Shown piece by piece: positions 8,947 to 20,678 of a stretch of 64,000 nt of DNA. Source of the DNA: Christensenella sp. (lineage in GTDB: Bacteria > Bacillota > Clostridia > Christensenellales > UBA3700). The stretch lies in contig JALFUR010000004.1 of the NCBI GenBank assembly GCA_022784465.1, positions 1-64,000 of the forward strand, given 5' to 3'. How positions within the stretch are numbered: position 1 is the stretch's first letter; each line of letters opens with the position of its first letter. The notes beneath the pieces are model-generated. The model had not been told where the DNA came from, did not search any database, and saw nothing but the letters and a program-made list of their open reading frames with translations. Both the position numbers and the translations under genes were made by a program.

Positions 8947-11900
8947 TCATGACCACATTGAACCATTATATGTATACGTTGTATTTTGTGCTGGTGTAAT
9001 AGTGGTTTCATCGCTATTTACAAGAAGAAGATTAGCTTCTGTTTGTGTAGCTTCTACATCTACTGAAGGAAGAATCAATCCCTTTTTGCCTGTACACATT
9101 TTTGTTGAAATGCCATGCGTAAAGGAGTTTGCTATAATTTGCGCTCCAGATTGAGTGCTACTAATACATCCGCCAATACTTACTGAATTAATTGTAATTG
9201 TACCATTATTAATTAATTGAGCAGGTCCATATGTCGTTGGATACCAGAAAGGTCCTGAAAAACCGGTAAAGGCTGTAGATCTAATCATTAAATTAGCATT
9301 TACAACAACTTCTGCTCCAGGATTTACAGTAAATGAACTTCCTGTCATTATTTGCATTGGATTTGCTATTGTGAATATTCCAGATTCAATAGTTATATTC
9401 CACAAATATGAAATAGGGCACAATACATTCTTTGTATCAACCGTAACAGGAGTAAAAGCTGTAATGTTAACTTTCATAGATAAAGAGCCTAAAGAAATAT
9501 CACCGTTAAATTTAAAGTATGATATTGTTACTGCGTTTACTGATTTAGATTGAGGAACTACATGTAAATCAATTGTTCCACTATTTAAATTAAATATAGC
9601 ACCTGAAGAAGCAATAAACTTGGCTGTTGTAGAGTGGAATGATCTGTTTGCATATAATACACAATAAATATTAACAGTTGAGCCATAATTTATAGTTTGA
9701 TAAGTTTGATTGTTTGGCATTTCAAATTGTTCAAAAGGTGCAGCATTTACATGATTATATATAGCGTATGTATTTGTTCCGCCCTTAAAGTCTCTTACTG
9801 CAAATGGGTAATATACATTAGAACCATTTTCGTATATTGTTTTTCCTTCTCCTTTAATATAACCACGGCATTCAATAAGGCCTCCAGATTTAACAATTAT
9901 TGATGAAGTAGACTCTATGTCAATTTGAGTATAATTTTCGCTTGTATGGCCATTTAGGCAGGCAGAAGGAGAAGTTGTAATTCCACCAAGTTGTAATGTT
10001 CCATAAACATTTAGAGTAGTTCCCGCTCTTAAAGTTAAACGTTTCTTTAAATATGTAGATTCATAATAATCGGCAAAATCGGAACGAGTTGTTGAAGCAT
10101 ATCCGTCAAGTAATGTGTTTGCATCATCATGATATAAAGATAGTGTGCTGCCGGATTTTAAATCATAGGTTCCAGCAGACATGAACGAATTTCCAAGAAC
10201 AGTAATACTTCCGCCAATAGATAGAGCATCTTCTATTGTGTAATATGTGCTTCCAATTAATGCAGCTTTTACGCTAAATGATAAATTTAATATACATTCT
10301 AAATAGTTGGCTGTTTCTAAAACAGACAATTTTAGAGCATATATTCCACCATCTTTCATAATGCTTTCAAATATTTCGTAGTCAACAGTTGAATTGTCTG
10401 TGTTGTTTGTTGAAGCATTAATTATAGAAATATAATCAATTTCTGATCCTGTATAATTTGTTTCTAAAGATGTATATGAAATTGTTGTTGTTGCTTTAGC
10501 TATTTGCATTGGAACAGAAACAATAACATCGTTATAGTTGATTGGATTTGGATTGTATATAGCATTATATGTAGAAATAGCACATACAGGTTTAGTATTT
10601 GGGTTTTCCCATGTAAAGAACTCAGGAAGTAAACTTTCATACGTAGACAATGTTGCAGTAGGGCTATAAACAATTCCGTTTATTGCTGAGCATGTAACAT
10701 TTGTAGGTGTATATTTATTTACAATCAAATATTTTGTTCCGTTTGTTGTAAACTTGTAATTATCTGAAACGGCATTTGAAACATCAACATAATATGCATA
10801 TCCTGTTGAAGAAGCGTTGTCATTTTGTTTGTATGTAGATACAATTGTAACACCGCTAAATGCAGAAGAATCATCTCCGTTAACATATCCTAAAACTGTA
10901 TAAGTATATGTTGGTTCTTTATCAAGATAAGTAATAGGGGATACTTCATTAATATTAAATGTTAGTAATACTTTATTAACAACGCATGATACTTCAGAAT
11001 AAATAATATTGTAATTATCTGCGCTTAATCCAGAGAAAGCAATGTTATAAGTACCAGCTTTTTTAACATCTAAATATTCGCAATAATAACTAAATGATCC
11101 ATTTAGAATTGATTTGTCATCATCATAAGCAAAACCATCGTATTTGCTTATTGTATATGTAGGCAACTCATCACCATAATTAATTGATGTCGTAGGAACA
11201 TTAATTGAAATAGTTAAATCAGCCTTTACTACAGTTAATATTGCAGGTGTAATTGTTAAATCGTAATTTGAATTTTCAAATACTGGAGTAATTGTATAAG
11301 TTCCAACATTTGAATAATTGCAAGTATATGTAACAACTTCGTTTTCTAATAGATTAGTGATATCTGCATCAAAAACAGCAGTTTGGCCATAAGAAATGCT
11401 TATATCCTTAGCTTTAATAGAAGCAATTCTTTTTTCTACAGTAAGATAAGCATCATTAATTTTTAATTCATAATTTGAGTTTGTTGTAATAGCTATATAT
11501 TTATAAGAGCCAACAGTCAATAAAGATGAATAATTTTCAACACTAATTGAAATGTGTGATGTATCGTTGTTGTATAGATTTGTAGCAACATATTTTGGTT
11601 GAGAATAGTTATCTCCATAAACCATAGAATTGTTAGATACTTGAATATCTATAGTTCTCTTTTCAACAGTGATTGAGGCATTTACTTTTGTAATATTGTA
11701 ATTGTTTAAACTATTTGTGCTAATTGTTATAGGGTATATTCCTATAGATTTACCTTGAGTGTAATCACAATTGATGCTAACTTCAAGTTGTGATTCTTCT
11801 CCAGAGATAAATGAACCATTAGTAATAGAATATGAAAGAGGTTCATTTTCATCTCCATATGATATAGATTGATCAAAAGCGCTTATAGTTATGTCTATTT

Positions 11901-14900
11901 TGCTAATAATAACTTTAAATGAAGCTTCTGTTGGAGTTTTATTATCTGCAGTAACAATATATGATACTGTATATTCTCCGGCATCTTTAAATTCTGGCAT
12001 AACATTTGAGAAAGTCTCACCGTCAGTAGAGTATTTAATCTCAAGATTTGTAAGACCAGTTTCATTAATTATAATTTCTCCTGTATGCAATAAAGCATCG
12101 TATTTACAAGATACTCCTGTTGCTGTTAAATCTATATATAAATTATCTATAATAACATGTATGTTGTAAGAAATATTGTAGCTGTTTGTTACATCGTTTC
12201 CATTTTCATTTAATACTTTAATGTTATCAAAATTGAATAAATCATTTGAAGCATATTCTCCATTTAAAATTAACTCAGAAGTAATAGTTCCGTTAATTGT
12301 ATCTTCAGAGAACATATTACTTACAATATGAGAAGAGAAAGTCTTTGTGAATGCAACTCCATTTTGAGCTTTTGTTTCATCAACAGTAATTGTAATATTT
12401 CTTTTTCCTACTGTTAATATACCTTGAGTAATAGACACGTTGTAATTTTCATTTGAAGAGTTAGCAGTAATGCTATATGAACCAACTATATCTCCTTGAG
12501 AATATGAGCATATATATGTAATTCCCAAATTATCTTTATTTACAATAGAACCTTGTATTAATTTATACGTGCAGTCTACTAAGTTAATAGAATTGCCATA
12601 TATAACATCTCTATCATTTATAGAAATAGAAATTGATCTAGGAATAATAGATAGATTTCCATTTGTAATTGAAATATTATAGTTTTCTGAAATATCTTCT
12701 TCGCCACTTAATATTGTTGCTGAAGCTGAAATAGGGAATAAAGAACCTGCTTTGCTATATAGAGTATATGAGCAAGAATAAGTAGCAGATATTATATCTT
12801 CGCCATATAAAGAACCAGACTTGATATCGTATTGGCAAATATTTGTATCAAAATCGTTACCATATTCAATTGATTTGTCCGTAACAAGAAGGGAAATAGG
12901 ACGTTTTGTAACAGTTATATCTCCTCCAGTTACGTTTTTAATTGTATAGTTTGCAGATTTAGATGTTGCATTTAATTTTCTTTGTGAATGGATATTATCA
13001 CCTAAAACATAATCAGATGAAATTTGAACAATGTCATCTTTGTTATCGTTGATATATATATTGTCTATGGCAAAAGATGTATCTTTAAGCTTTTCTCCAT
13101 AAACAACACTAGCACTATTAATAGAAACATTAATAGCTCTAGATGTTACATTTAAAGATGCGATATTGCTTGTAATGTTAAAGTTCGGATATTTTGATTC
13201 GTCAATATCTAACGAAACATCATATGAACCTACATTGCTTCCTTGTTCGTATTGACATGAATAGCTATAATTAAATTTTGTTCCAAAATTTTTTCCTAAA
13301 ATTTGGCAAGAATATTCTTCAAAGGGGTTTCCATAAACAACTTCTTTATCATCTAATATAAACTGAATGTTAGCTTTATTTATTATTAAATCAAAAGATC
13401 CAGTAACAGTATTGTAGTTTTCCTTGTGAATTCTATAGAAAATTTCATATTTTCCAGCGTTAATTTTTTCAATTTTATCTTTAGTGAAGTTTTCGTTATC
13501 CAAAGAATATTCTACAGTGCTTCCAGGAGTTAAAGATGTAACTATTTCTCCGTATGCTGTGTTATTGTAATTGTATGTATATGATTCCTCAGGAATTGTA
13601 TATTCTATATCGGCAGGATTAATTGTTGCGGTAATAGAATATGTTACATCAAAGCAATCGTTCATAGATGTTGAATCAATTATTTCATTATTTGCATTAA
13701 AAGAATCAATTTTTGCATTAAAAGAAACAATTAAATTATTATTGCTTGTTGAATAAGTTCCAACATTTGCAGAATTAGATTCATATTCACATTCTATACT
13801 TGTTCCGTTTTCAAGAGAAGAAACATATTTAGAACCAAGTGTAGTTGAATCGTAAACTTTTGATAATGTGTCTGAAATAGTAATAGATTTTTTATTAACA
13901 TCAAAAGATTTTGTGATATAAGTAAAAGTGTAATAATCTGACATTAAACCAGATATTTCAATATCGTATTTTCCAGGTTTTGCAATATTTGAGTAATTTG
14001 TATTATATGCAATTGTTCCATCCAAAGAATCATAATTATCTTCTAATTTGTATCCTTCTATTAAAACAGTATGCGATTCAGGAAGGCTATCTCCGAATGA
14101 AAGGTTTATTGTGTCACTTATAGAGATTGTTAAATTAGCTTTTTCAACATTTACAGTGATAAAGCAAGTATTAGTCTTTGTTTCTTCTTGGTATTTAGCT
14201 GTTGTTGTTAAGAAATATGTTATTTGTCCAACATATTTAGGTGTTGAGATAAAACTTAAATTATTATCAAAATTTGTTTCATTTAAAGAATCAATATCAA
14301 ATCTTGATGTCCAGCTATATGTATAGTCAATATCATCGTATACATAATTGTTTGTTGCACTGATATAAATAGAATCACCATAAGTATATAAATCTTTATC
14401 AGAAGTTATTGTAGGATTAATAGGTGTGTCTAAAGTGAAGACAGGGGAGAATGTGACGTTTTTAGTAACGACATATTCATTAGTTAGTACTGTTCCATTT
14501 TCGTCAACCCAGTTTACAAAAGAAAAACCACCTTTTTCTATTTGTGGGACAATAGATTCGTTAATAGGTTTATTTTCTGCTAATTCATATTCTTTAATAG
14601 TTTCTCCATCTTGAACGAAGGAAACTGTATGTTTAATTGTAGCCTCTTGCAAGATGGCATTAATTGTTAAATTTGATTTAATATTATCAAAAGATTTGTC
14701 CCATGAAACAAATTCTTTTCCATCAAGATACTTGCTTATTTCTTCGTCCGAAGGCGCTACTGCACAAGCTGAATAATCAATGGTTTGCTCAGAAACTAAA
14801 TTGATTCCAACATAGAATTTTACTTTATAGGAATTTATTTTCCATTGAGCATAAACAGTAGAGTTATCATCAATTGACTCAACAGGAACAATTTCTCCAT

Positions 14901-15099
14901 CTTTTTCATAAGACCATCCAATAAAGGTGTATCCCTCGCGGGAAAAAGATGTGTCAGGGTCAAAAGATATTATGTCATTTCCATAGTTAGAGTGGAATTC
15001 GATGCTATTGTCAATTTTATTAATTTTTGTTTCGCATCCAATAAAGATTAAAGCTAACAACATGATAAGTATTATTAAAACTAAAGCCTTTTTGTTCAT
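8947..15099 (-). CDS. Giant lipoprotein: N-terminal InlB B-repeats, about ten MBG-like domains, C-terminal beta-helix-like region
   Basis: Lipobox-like LIFIGC; GYTFIGWSYEKDGEIV and VYAQW; repeated (V/I)xYG(D/N/E) motifs; 2050 aa uninterrupted. Confidence 0.85.
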   Translation of the reverse strand: MNKKALVLIILIMLLALIFIGCETKINKIDNSIEFHSNYGNDIISFDPDTSFSREGYTFIGWSYEKDGEIVPVESIDDNSTVYAQWKINSYKVKFYVGINLVSEQTIDYSACAVAPSDEEISKYLDGKEFVSWDKSFDNIKSNLTINAILQEATIKHTVSFVQDGETIKEYELAENKPINESIVPQIEKGGFSFVNWVDENGTVLTNEYVVTKNVTFSPVFTLDTPINPTITSDKDLYTYGDSIYISATNNYVYDDIDYTYSWTSRFDIDSLNETNFDNNLSFISTPKYVGQITYFLTTTAKYQEETKTNTCFITVNVEKANLTISISDTINLSFGDSLPESHTVLIEGYKLEDNYDSLDGTIAYNTNYSNIAKPGKYDIEISGLMSDYYTFTYITKSFDVNKKSITISDTLSKVYDSTTLGSKYVSSLENGTSIECEYESNSANVGTYSTSNNNLIVSFNAKIDSFNANNEIIDSTSMNDCFDVTYSITATINPADIEYTIPEESYTYNYNNTAYGEIVTSLTPGSTVEYSLDNENFTKDKIEKINAGKYEIFYRIHKENYNTVTGSFDLIINKANIQFILDDKEVVYGNPFEEYSCQILGKNFGTKFNYSYSCQYEQGSNVGSYDVSLDIDESKYPNFNITSNIASLNVTSRAINVSINSASVVYGEKLKDTSFAIDNIYINDNKDDIVQISSDYVLGDNIHSQRKLNATSKSANYTIKNVTGGDITVTKRPISLLVTDKSIEYGNDFDTNICQYDIKSGSLYGEDIISATYSCSYTLYSKAGSLFPISASATILSGEEDISENYNISITNGNLSIIPRSISISINDRDVIYGNSINLVDCTYKLIQGSIVNKDNLGITYICSYSQGDIVGSYSITANSSNENYNVSITQGILTVGKRNITITVDETKAQNGVAFTKTFSSHIVSNMFSEDTINGTITSELILNGEYASNDLFNFDNIKVLNENGNDVTNSYNISYNIHVIIDNLYIDLTATGVSCKYDALLHTGEIIINETGLTNLEIKYSTDGETFSNVMPEFKDAGEYTVSYIVTADNKTPTEASFKVIISKIDITISAFDQSISYGDENEPLSYSITNGSFISGEESQLEVSINCDYTQGKSIGIYPITISTNSLNNYNITKVNASITVEKRTIDIQVSNNSMVYGDNYSQPKYVATNLYNNDTSHISISVENYSSLLTVGSYKYIAITTNSNYELKINDAYLTVEKRIASIKAKDISISYGQTAVFDADITNLLENEVVTYTCNYSNVGTYTITPVFENSNYDLTITPAILTVVKADLTISINVPTTSINYGDELPTYTISKYDGFAYDDDKSILNGSFSYYCEYLDVKKAGTYNIAFSGLSADNYNIIYSEVSCVVNKVLLTFNINEVSPITYLDKEPTYTYTVLGYVNGDDSSAFSGVTIVSTYKQNDNASSTGYAYYVDVSNAVSDNYKFTTNGTKYLIVNKYTPTNVTCSAINGIVYSPTATLSTYESLLPEFFTWENPNTKPVCAISTYNAIYNPNPINYNDVIVSVPMQIAKATTTISYTSLETNYTGSEIDYISIINASTNNTDNSTVDYEIFESIMKDGGIYALKLSVLETANYLECILNLSFSVKAALIGSTYYTIEDALSIGGSITVLGNSFMSAGTYDLKSGSTLSLYHDDANTLLDGYASTTRSDFADYYESTYLKKRLTLRAGTTLNVYGTLQLGGITTSPSACLNGHTSENYTQIDIESTSSIIVKSGGLIECRGYIKGEGKTIYENGSNVYYPFAVRDFKGGTNTYAIYNHVNAAPFEQFEMPNNQTYQTINYGSTVNIYCVLYANRSFHSTTAKFIASSGAIFNLNSGTIDLHVVPQSKSVNAVTISYFKFNGDISLGSLSMKVNITAFTPVTVDTKNVLCPISYLWNITIESGIFTIANPMQIMTGSSFTVNPGAEVVVNANLMIRSTAFTGFSGPFWYPTTYGPAQLINNGTITINSVSIGGCISSTQSGAQIIANSFTHGISTKMCTGKKGLILPSVDVEATQTEANLLLVNSDETTITPAQNTTYTYNGSMWS

Positions 15100-15112
15100 T
15101 TCGATTCTCCCA

Positions 15113-18100
15113 TTAATCTATGTTAATCATAATGAATCTAAAGTCTTCTACACCTGCAGCTAAAGGAAGATATCTTCCTTGAGAAGATAAGTTATTATCC
15201 TCTGCATTTTCAAGTATAGAAAGATTTATATTATAATGATTATAATTTTTATTATTTAAATCGGTCAAATCAATAATCGAATAATTTTTTCCTCCTCCAT
15301 AGAAAGCAACAGCAGGATTAATTAAATTTTTTCCGTCTTTTTCCACGAATAAATCGGCATATTTTTCTAAGTCGGAGTTTTTTGCATATTTAATCATTGA
15401 TTTTATATCTAAGTTTAAGAAACTTAAACTTTCCTTAGAAGTGTTAGTTTCTATTAAAGTTGAGCTGTCAATAGATTCTACTTCTTTTTCATCATCAAAC
15501 AAGACATTTCCTTGTAATCTAACAATTGCAGGGTATGAAGTTCCAGCTAAATCTTTCCATCCTTCTAATCTAAACGCACTAGATAGTGACTCATCTCCAT
15601 TTAGCATTGCACCAGCAAAATGAGAATCAATTCCAATACAGAACAATCCACTATTTTTAAATGTTGTATTATTCACTGTAACATCTGTTAATACATAGTT
15701 ATTATAGAAATAAGAATCAGACACTAATTTGTCATTTTCTAAAGAATTGTTGCAAGTATAAGGGTTTGCATTTTGATCATATAAAGATGGTGCAAGATTT
15801 GATGTAGATTTTAAAAATCTATTAGTGCCCACTTTTAATATAAATTCTCTAGCATTAGATAAAATTGAATTATTAATACCTACTTTCATTCTTTCAGTAT
15901 TTGGATTAATAATTTCTGAATTAGTTTCCTTTCCAAAAGCTCTTAAAACAGTTCTACCATTTGAAATTCTGCAGTAGTTGATGTTTGTATTATTCATAAC
16001 TTCTAAAGTAGTTCCTGCATAATTCAACAAAGATAAATTGATTGAGTCATCTTCATATAAAGTAGAATCTTTGAATGATTTTAATACAACATTATTTAAA
16101 GAAACGTTTTTGTTTCTAACTAAAAATACAATATTGTCTTGAGCTTTTACTGAAGCTATTTTAATTCCATCGCTACTTGTAGCAACAAAGTCTAAAGGAC
16201 CATTAAATACAGCATAACTATATAGGTTTCCAGTAGAATCAAACATGTTTGTAATATTGTCAGCATCAATTGTATATCCATTACCATACACATTATTTGT
16301 GAATTCTAAACAATATCTTACAGAAGGTTGTGATATGCCTAAGTTTTTATAATATGTCCAATCATATGTAGTTTTAATTTCTCTTGTTTCATTACGTAGT
16401 TTTTGGAGCATTTCTTGATTAGAATATTTTGCACTTCTAGAATTGCCATTATCTTCAAATAAGTATTCTCCTAAAGAAATATCATTGTTTAATACTATTT
16501 GTAGATTGTTGTCTTGTGCAAAAACTAAATCTTTATATGTAGATGCTGTTATGCCTTTTACAGCTATAAATGATAGGGCAGTTTCTAAATCTCCAAAATT
16601 CCATTTTACTTTTATTGTTACTATTCCTGTTTCTTTAACTTTGATAACTAAAGAGTTTGATTGTATGCTTGCAGATGCAATGTTGTCATCTGTTGAAATT
16701 ATAGTGAAATCATTGCTTGATATCTCAAGATTATCATTGCCTTTGAAAGAGAATTTTGATGTGTAGTTTACGTCGTTTATTTGATTATCTTGTACAATTG
16801 AAGAGGCGATTGCAAGCTTGTTTTGCAATCCGTATGTTGTAGCATTTTCTTTAAAAGCAATAGAAGAGAAATAGTTTATTGAATGCAAATTTTTTTCTAA
16901 TATGTATGTTGTATTTTTATATTGAACAACAACCTTTAGTATACAATCTCCATTATTGTTAGCTTTTAAAACAAAATAATTGTCTTGTTTCGATGATATT
17001 TCAAAATTGTCATTTGAAAGTTCAATTGTATAAGAATAGTCTATATGTTTTGGGTTTGATGAAATTGCATATTTTAATACAGAATCATTAAATTGATAAT
17101 AGTCGGTAGAATCGATTGATTGCTTTGAAGTTATTATTTCAAAATCCACTTCGACAAAGGTCGCGTTAAATATTCCTTTTGAAATTCCGTTAATATACAA
17201 TTCATATGCAATTTGATCAAGTTCGCTAGATTCAAAATCTAGAGATACTAGCGCAACTTTATCATTAATTTTATTAATATCGTAATTTGTAATTTGAGAA
17301 GAAGCAAAATGAATTGACTCAATATTAGTGCTGCTCTCAAGATAGAAAGAATATGTATTGTTGCCTTTTGGAATGACAAGTTCGCCACTCTCTATGCCAT
17401 TTATGGCAAAATCAGAAGTGTTTAGGGAAGAATATAAAGTAACATTGATATTTTGTTCTCCTGAAATAGTTTCCGTTTTGCATGTAATAGTACTTTCTCC
17501 AGAATATAAAATCGTAAAATCTCCAAAGTGGGAATTAAGCTCAATGTTCTCGCTGCTAGAGGAGAATGAATAATTATAATTTTTTATATTTGATGGATAA
17601 GCTAGTGAAGATATTGTGTAATTGCCAGTTGGACAATATGCATAGTAGTTATTGTCATCGATTTTATGTAGTTCTATCTCATCTAAAGCGGAATTTTTAA
17701 TAATAGGCGTTGCTCTTAAAGGCATAGAAGATGTGATATTTAAAAGTACACTGCTAGAAAATTGTCCATCTTCTGTTGTAACTATCAATTTAACTTGACC
17801 AATGTCTGAAAATTCAAAATGATCATCTACAATCTTAACAAAATCTACCTTGTCTAATGTGATTGGGTCGCAAAAACTAAAATTGTAATTTTTGTTTTTT
17901 GCTTTCTTTGGATAAACTTCAATTTGTAAATCTTCAATATATAGTAGGTTTGTGGAGTTGTAATTTGCTAAATCAATATCAAATACACCCTCATCTCCCT
18001 GGTTTAAAATAACAATATTTGTAACTGCAATATCTTTAGATATATTTGCAGTGTTAGTAACGGCAAACAATGCAATTATAAGAACTAGAGGAATAAGTAC

Positions 18101-18127
18101 GATTAAAGTAGATAATAACTTTTTCAT
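15113..18127 (-). CDS. Large secreted/membrane-anchored protein with Ig-like and right-handed beta-helix-like regions
   Basis: N-terminal hydrophobic segment MKKLLSTLIVLIPLVLIIALFAV; repetitive beta-rich sequence, VYGNGYTIDADN-type segments; adjoins the ABC permease gene. Confidence 0.75.
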   Translation of the reverse strand: MKKLLSTLIVLIPLVLIIALFAVTNTANISKDIAVTNIVILNQGDEGVFDIDLANYNSTNLLYIEDLQIEVYPKKAKNKNYNFSFCDPITLDKVDFVKIVDDHFEFSDIGQVKLIVTTEDGQFSSSVLLNITSSMPLRATPIIKNSALDEIELHKIDDNNYYAYCPTGNYTISSLAYPSNIKNYNYSFSSSSENIELNSHFGDFTILYSGESTITCKTETISGEQNINVTLYSSLNTSDFAINGIESGELVIPKGNNTYSFYLESSTNIESIHFASSQITNYDINKINDKVALVSLDFESSELDQIAYELYINGISKGIFNATFVEVDFEIITSKQSIDSTDYYQFNDSVLKYAISSNPKHIDYSYTIELSNDNFEISSKQDNYFVLKANNNGDCILKVVVQYKNTTYILEKNLHSINYFSSIAFKENATTYGLQNKLAIASSIVQDNQINDVNYTSKFSFKGNDNLEISSNDFTIISTDDNIASASIQSNSLVIKVKETGIVTIKVKWNFGDLETALSFIAVKGITASTYKDLVFAQDNNLQIVLNNDISLGEYLFEDNGNSRSAKYSNQEMLQKLRNETREIKTTYDWTYYKNLGISQPSVRYCLEFTNNVYGNGYTIDADNITNMFDSTGNLYSYAVFNGPLDFVATSSDGIKIASVKAQDNIVFLVRNKNVSLNNVVLKSFKDSTLYEDDSINLSLLNYAGTTLEVMNNTNINYCRISNGRTVLRAFGKETNSEIINPNTERMKVGINNSILSNAREFILKVGTNRFLKSTSNLAPSLYDQNANPYTCNNSLENDKLVSDSYFYNNYVLTDVTVNNTTFKNSGLFCIGIDSHFAGAMLNGDESLSSAFRLEGWKDLAGTSYPAIVRLQGNVLFDDEKEVESIDSSTLIETNTSKESLSFLNLDIKSMIKYAKNSDLEKYADLFVEKDGKNLINPAVAFYGGGKNYSIIDLTDLNNKNYNHYNINLSILENAEDNNLSSQGRYLPLAAGVEDFRFIMINID

Positions 18128-19812
18128 TAATTACCTCCTTTTTCCATATAATTGTCATTTAAATTATCATAGTTTTTATCTATGTGTCTAAAATAGATAA
18201 AACATGATATACCTAAAAACAATGCAGAAATGGCAATTGCGATTATCATATTAAAATACTTATAATTTATCAGTTTCAAGAAAGGAAATAAAAACATTGC
18301 TACAATTACAACGATTATAGTAAATCCAAAAACCTGTACGGTTGCAACATTATCGTTTCCTTCATCTATTTCGTAAGAATTTCTAGCAAATTTTGGATGT
18401 TTTAAATCCAGTTTTGTTCCTAGCAAAATTTGACTTGTGCATGCAAAAGTAGTGACAACTAATATAATAAATGCATCAAGTGGTCCTACAATCTTATAGC
18501 AGACTAATATAATAGCAGTTAAAATATTTGAAAGAAGCATAATTGAAGAACAATATATAGATTTAATAGACAACAAGGCAATATTTGAAATAGGCATTGT
18601 TTTCATGACAAGAGCCATGTGTCCATCTCTAGATATATTTGTAGAACAATATGAGTTTGTAGCGCATGCAAATAAAAGACAAACAATCAAAGTAATTTCA
18701 AATCCAATATTGGAAAATCCTACCATTTTATTTGTTAAATCAACAAGAACTTTTGCTAAAGAGAATGACATAATTGGAGTTACTATTATGTTTGAGAAAC
18801 ATATAAATGAATAATTGGGCGAAGTAATTGTAGTATGCAATTCTCTCATAAACAATGCCATATATGGATTTAGATGATAAAACTTTGATGGCGCAATAGA
18901 TTTGCTCTTTTTTCTTAATAATTTGTTATTAAATCGTTTTGCCAAATATTGGTTAATAAATAAAGCTGAAGCAAAACAAACAACTGCAAATATAGCAAAT
19001 AAAATTAAAAAGCTAACTAATAAATCTTTTTTGTATATAAAGTTTAAAAACAAGTTTGTAGGATAAGAATATTTCGTAAACAATATAATTGTGTTCATTA
19101 CATCTTCCGAGAATAAGGAAGTAATTTTTCCAGAGATGATGATTTGCTCAATATTATCAAAAATAAGAGTGTATACCCAACAAGCTACTGCCATAATAAT
19201 TATTACGATTAACGATGCTTGAATAGGATGCGCTTTGAAAAAAGACTTCATTTTGTTTATTGGAATACAAAAGAAAGTAGCACAACACATTGGAATAATT
19301 GGAAGCAACAATGGTAGGGTAATAGAGAAAATCACTTTATACAAAGTCAATGTGCCGTTTGTTATAAATACAGTAAAAGCCAATATTAAAAATGTTGGCA
19401 AAATTATAATAACCTCTTTTATATAAAGCATTATTCCTTTTGAGATAAATATTTCAAAAGTTGAAATAGGCAAATATGAAAAAATGACATTGTCTTCAGA
19501 ATCAAACAATTTCTTTTCAAATTCAAATGCAGAATAAATAAAAGTTGCCAATAAAATAATAAAAGAAAGGCAATTTAATAGTTCATATTCTCTTGCTTGA
19601 ATGTCTAAAACCCTATTAATTTTTATAACACAATAAGATTCCGTGAAAGCATTTAAAACATAAACAACAGCAACTATCAATATTAAAGAAATAAACGCAA
19701 TAAATATTGATGTAAAAACTTCAAATTTAATCTTTCCGTTTTTTACGACAAGGTTAGAAGGCTTTAAATCATTAAATTGTTTCTTTAGTATTGTAATTAT
19801 GTTGTTATTCAT
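18127..19812 (-). CDS. ABC-2-type transporter permease
   Basis: Multiple predicted TM helices; overlaps the ATPase gene. Confidence 0.8.
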   Translation of the reverse strand: MNNNIITILKKQFNDLKPSNLVVKNGKIKFEVFTSIFIAFISLILIVAVVYVLNAFTESYCVIKINRVLDIQAREYELLNCLSFIILLATFIYSAFEFEKKLFDSEDNVIFSYLPISTFEIFISKGIMLYIKEVIIILPTFLILAFTVFITNGTLTLYKVIFSITLPLLLPIIPMCCATFFCIPINKMKSFFKAHPIQASLIVIIIMAVACWVYTLIFDNIEQIIISGKITSLFSEDVMNTIILFTKYSYPTNLFLNFIYKKDLLVSFLILFAIFAVVCFASALFINQYLAKRFNNKLLRKKSKSIAPSKFYHLNPYMALFMRELHTTITSPNYSFICFSNIIVTPIMSFSLAKVLVDLTNKMVGFSNIGFEITLIVCLLFACATNSYCSTNISRDGHMALVMKTMPISNIALLSIKSIYCSSIMLLSNILTAIILVCYKIVGPLDAFIILVVTTFACTSQILLGTKLDLKHPKFARNSYEIDEGNDNVATVQVFGFTIIVVIVAMFLFPFLKLINYKYFNMIIAIAISALFLGISCFIYFRHIDKNYDNLNDNYMEKGGN

Positions 19813-20531
19813 TTTTTAGTATTTTCCAATAAATAGTCTCTTAATAATACATTTTTATTAGATGCGTTATATTCATCAATTGTGAAATTATCTATTAGCG
19901 ATCCATTGTGTATTATGATTATTCTGTTGCATAACAATTGTATTGCTTCTATGTTATGGCTAGAAAACAATATAGAATGACCTTTTGAACTGAATAGTTT
20001 CATAAAATCAGATAAAGCTTGAACAGAATGAGGATCAAGGCCGCTTAATGGTTCATCTAATATCCAAAGTAGGGGATTGTGTATTAATGATCCCATTATA
20101 GATAACTTTTGTTTCATTCCATGAGAATAAGAAGAAATGGAATCATTTATAGCTGGTCCTAGATTGAAATATTCTTCTAATAATTTATATTGATTTTGTC
20201 TATCTTCTGTAGATACTCTATATATATCTGCCAAGAAATTTAAATATTGAATACCTGTCATCTTGGTAAATAATTCATGATTGTCTGTAACAAATCCAAA
20301 AGAAGATTTATATGCTTTAGGAGTAGCTTTTAAAGTGGTCCCATTTAAAGAAATGATTCCATCATTAAAAGGAATCATTCCGGTTATGCATTTAAGTGTA
20401 GTAGATTTTCCAGCGCCATTATGGCCAACTATACCCACGATTTCTCCCTCTTGGATAGAGAAGTTTATAGAATGTAAAACCTCAACTTCTTTGTTGTAGG
20501 ATTTTTTTAAGTTTTCTACGTTTAAAATCAT
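19809..20531 (-). CDS. ABC transporter ATP-binding protein
   Basis: GHNGAGKST, SHGMKQKLSI, LWILDEPLSGLDP. Confidence 0.95.
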   Translation of the reverse strand: MILNVENLKKSYNKEVEVLHSINFSIQEGEIVGIVGHNGAGKSTTLKCITGMIPFNDGIISLNGTTLKATPKAYKSSFGFVTDNHELFTKMTGIQYLNFLADIYRVSTEDRQNQYKLLEEYFNLGPAINDSISSYSHGMKQKLSIMGSLIHNPLLWILDEPLSGLDPHSVQALSDFMKLFSSKGHSILFSSHNIEAIQLLCNRIIIIHNGSLIDNFTIDEYNASNKNVLLRDYLLENTKK

Positions 20532-20678
20532 CGCTTACCTATATATAAAATTTTTTGTTTATTATATATAATAGTAAAAATTATGTAAAGCAAATATTGT
20601 CCATATTTTTGGACAATATTTGAATATTTTGTTGATTTTTTGTTGAAAAATAATCTAATAAATCGTAAAAAGATTGAA

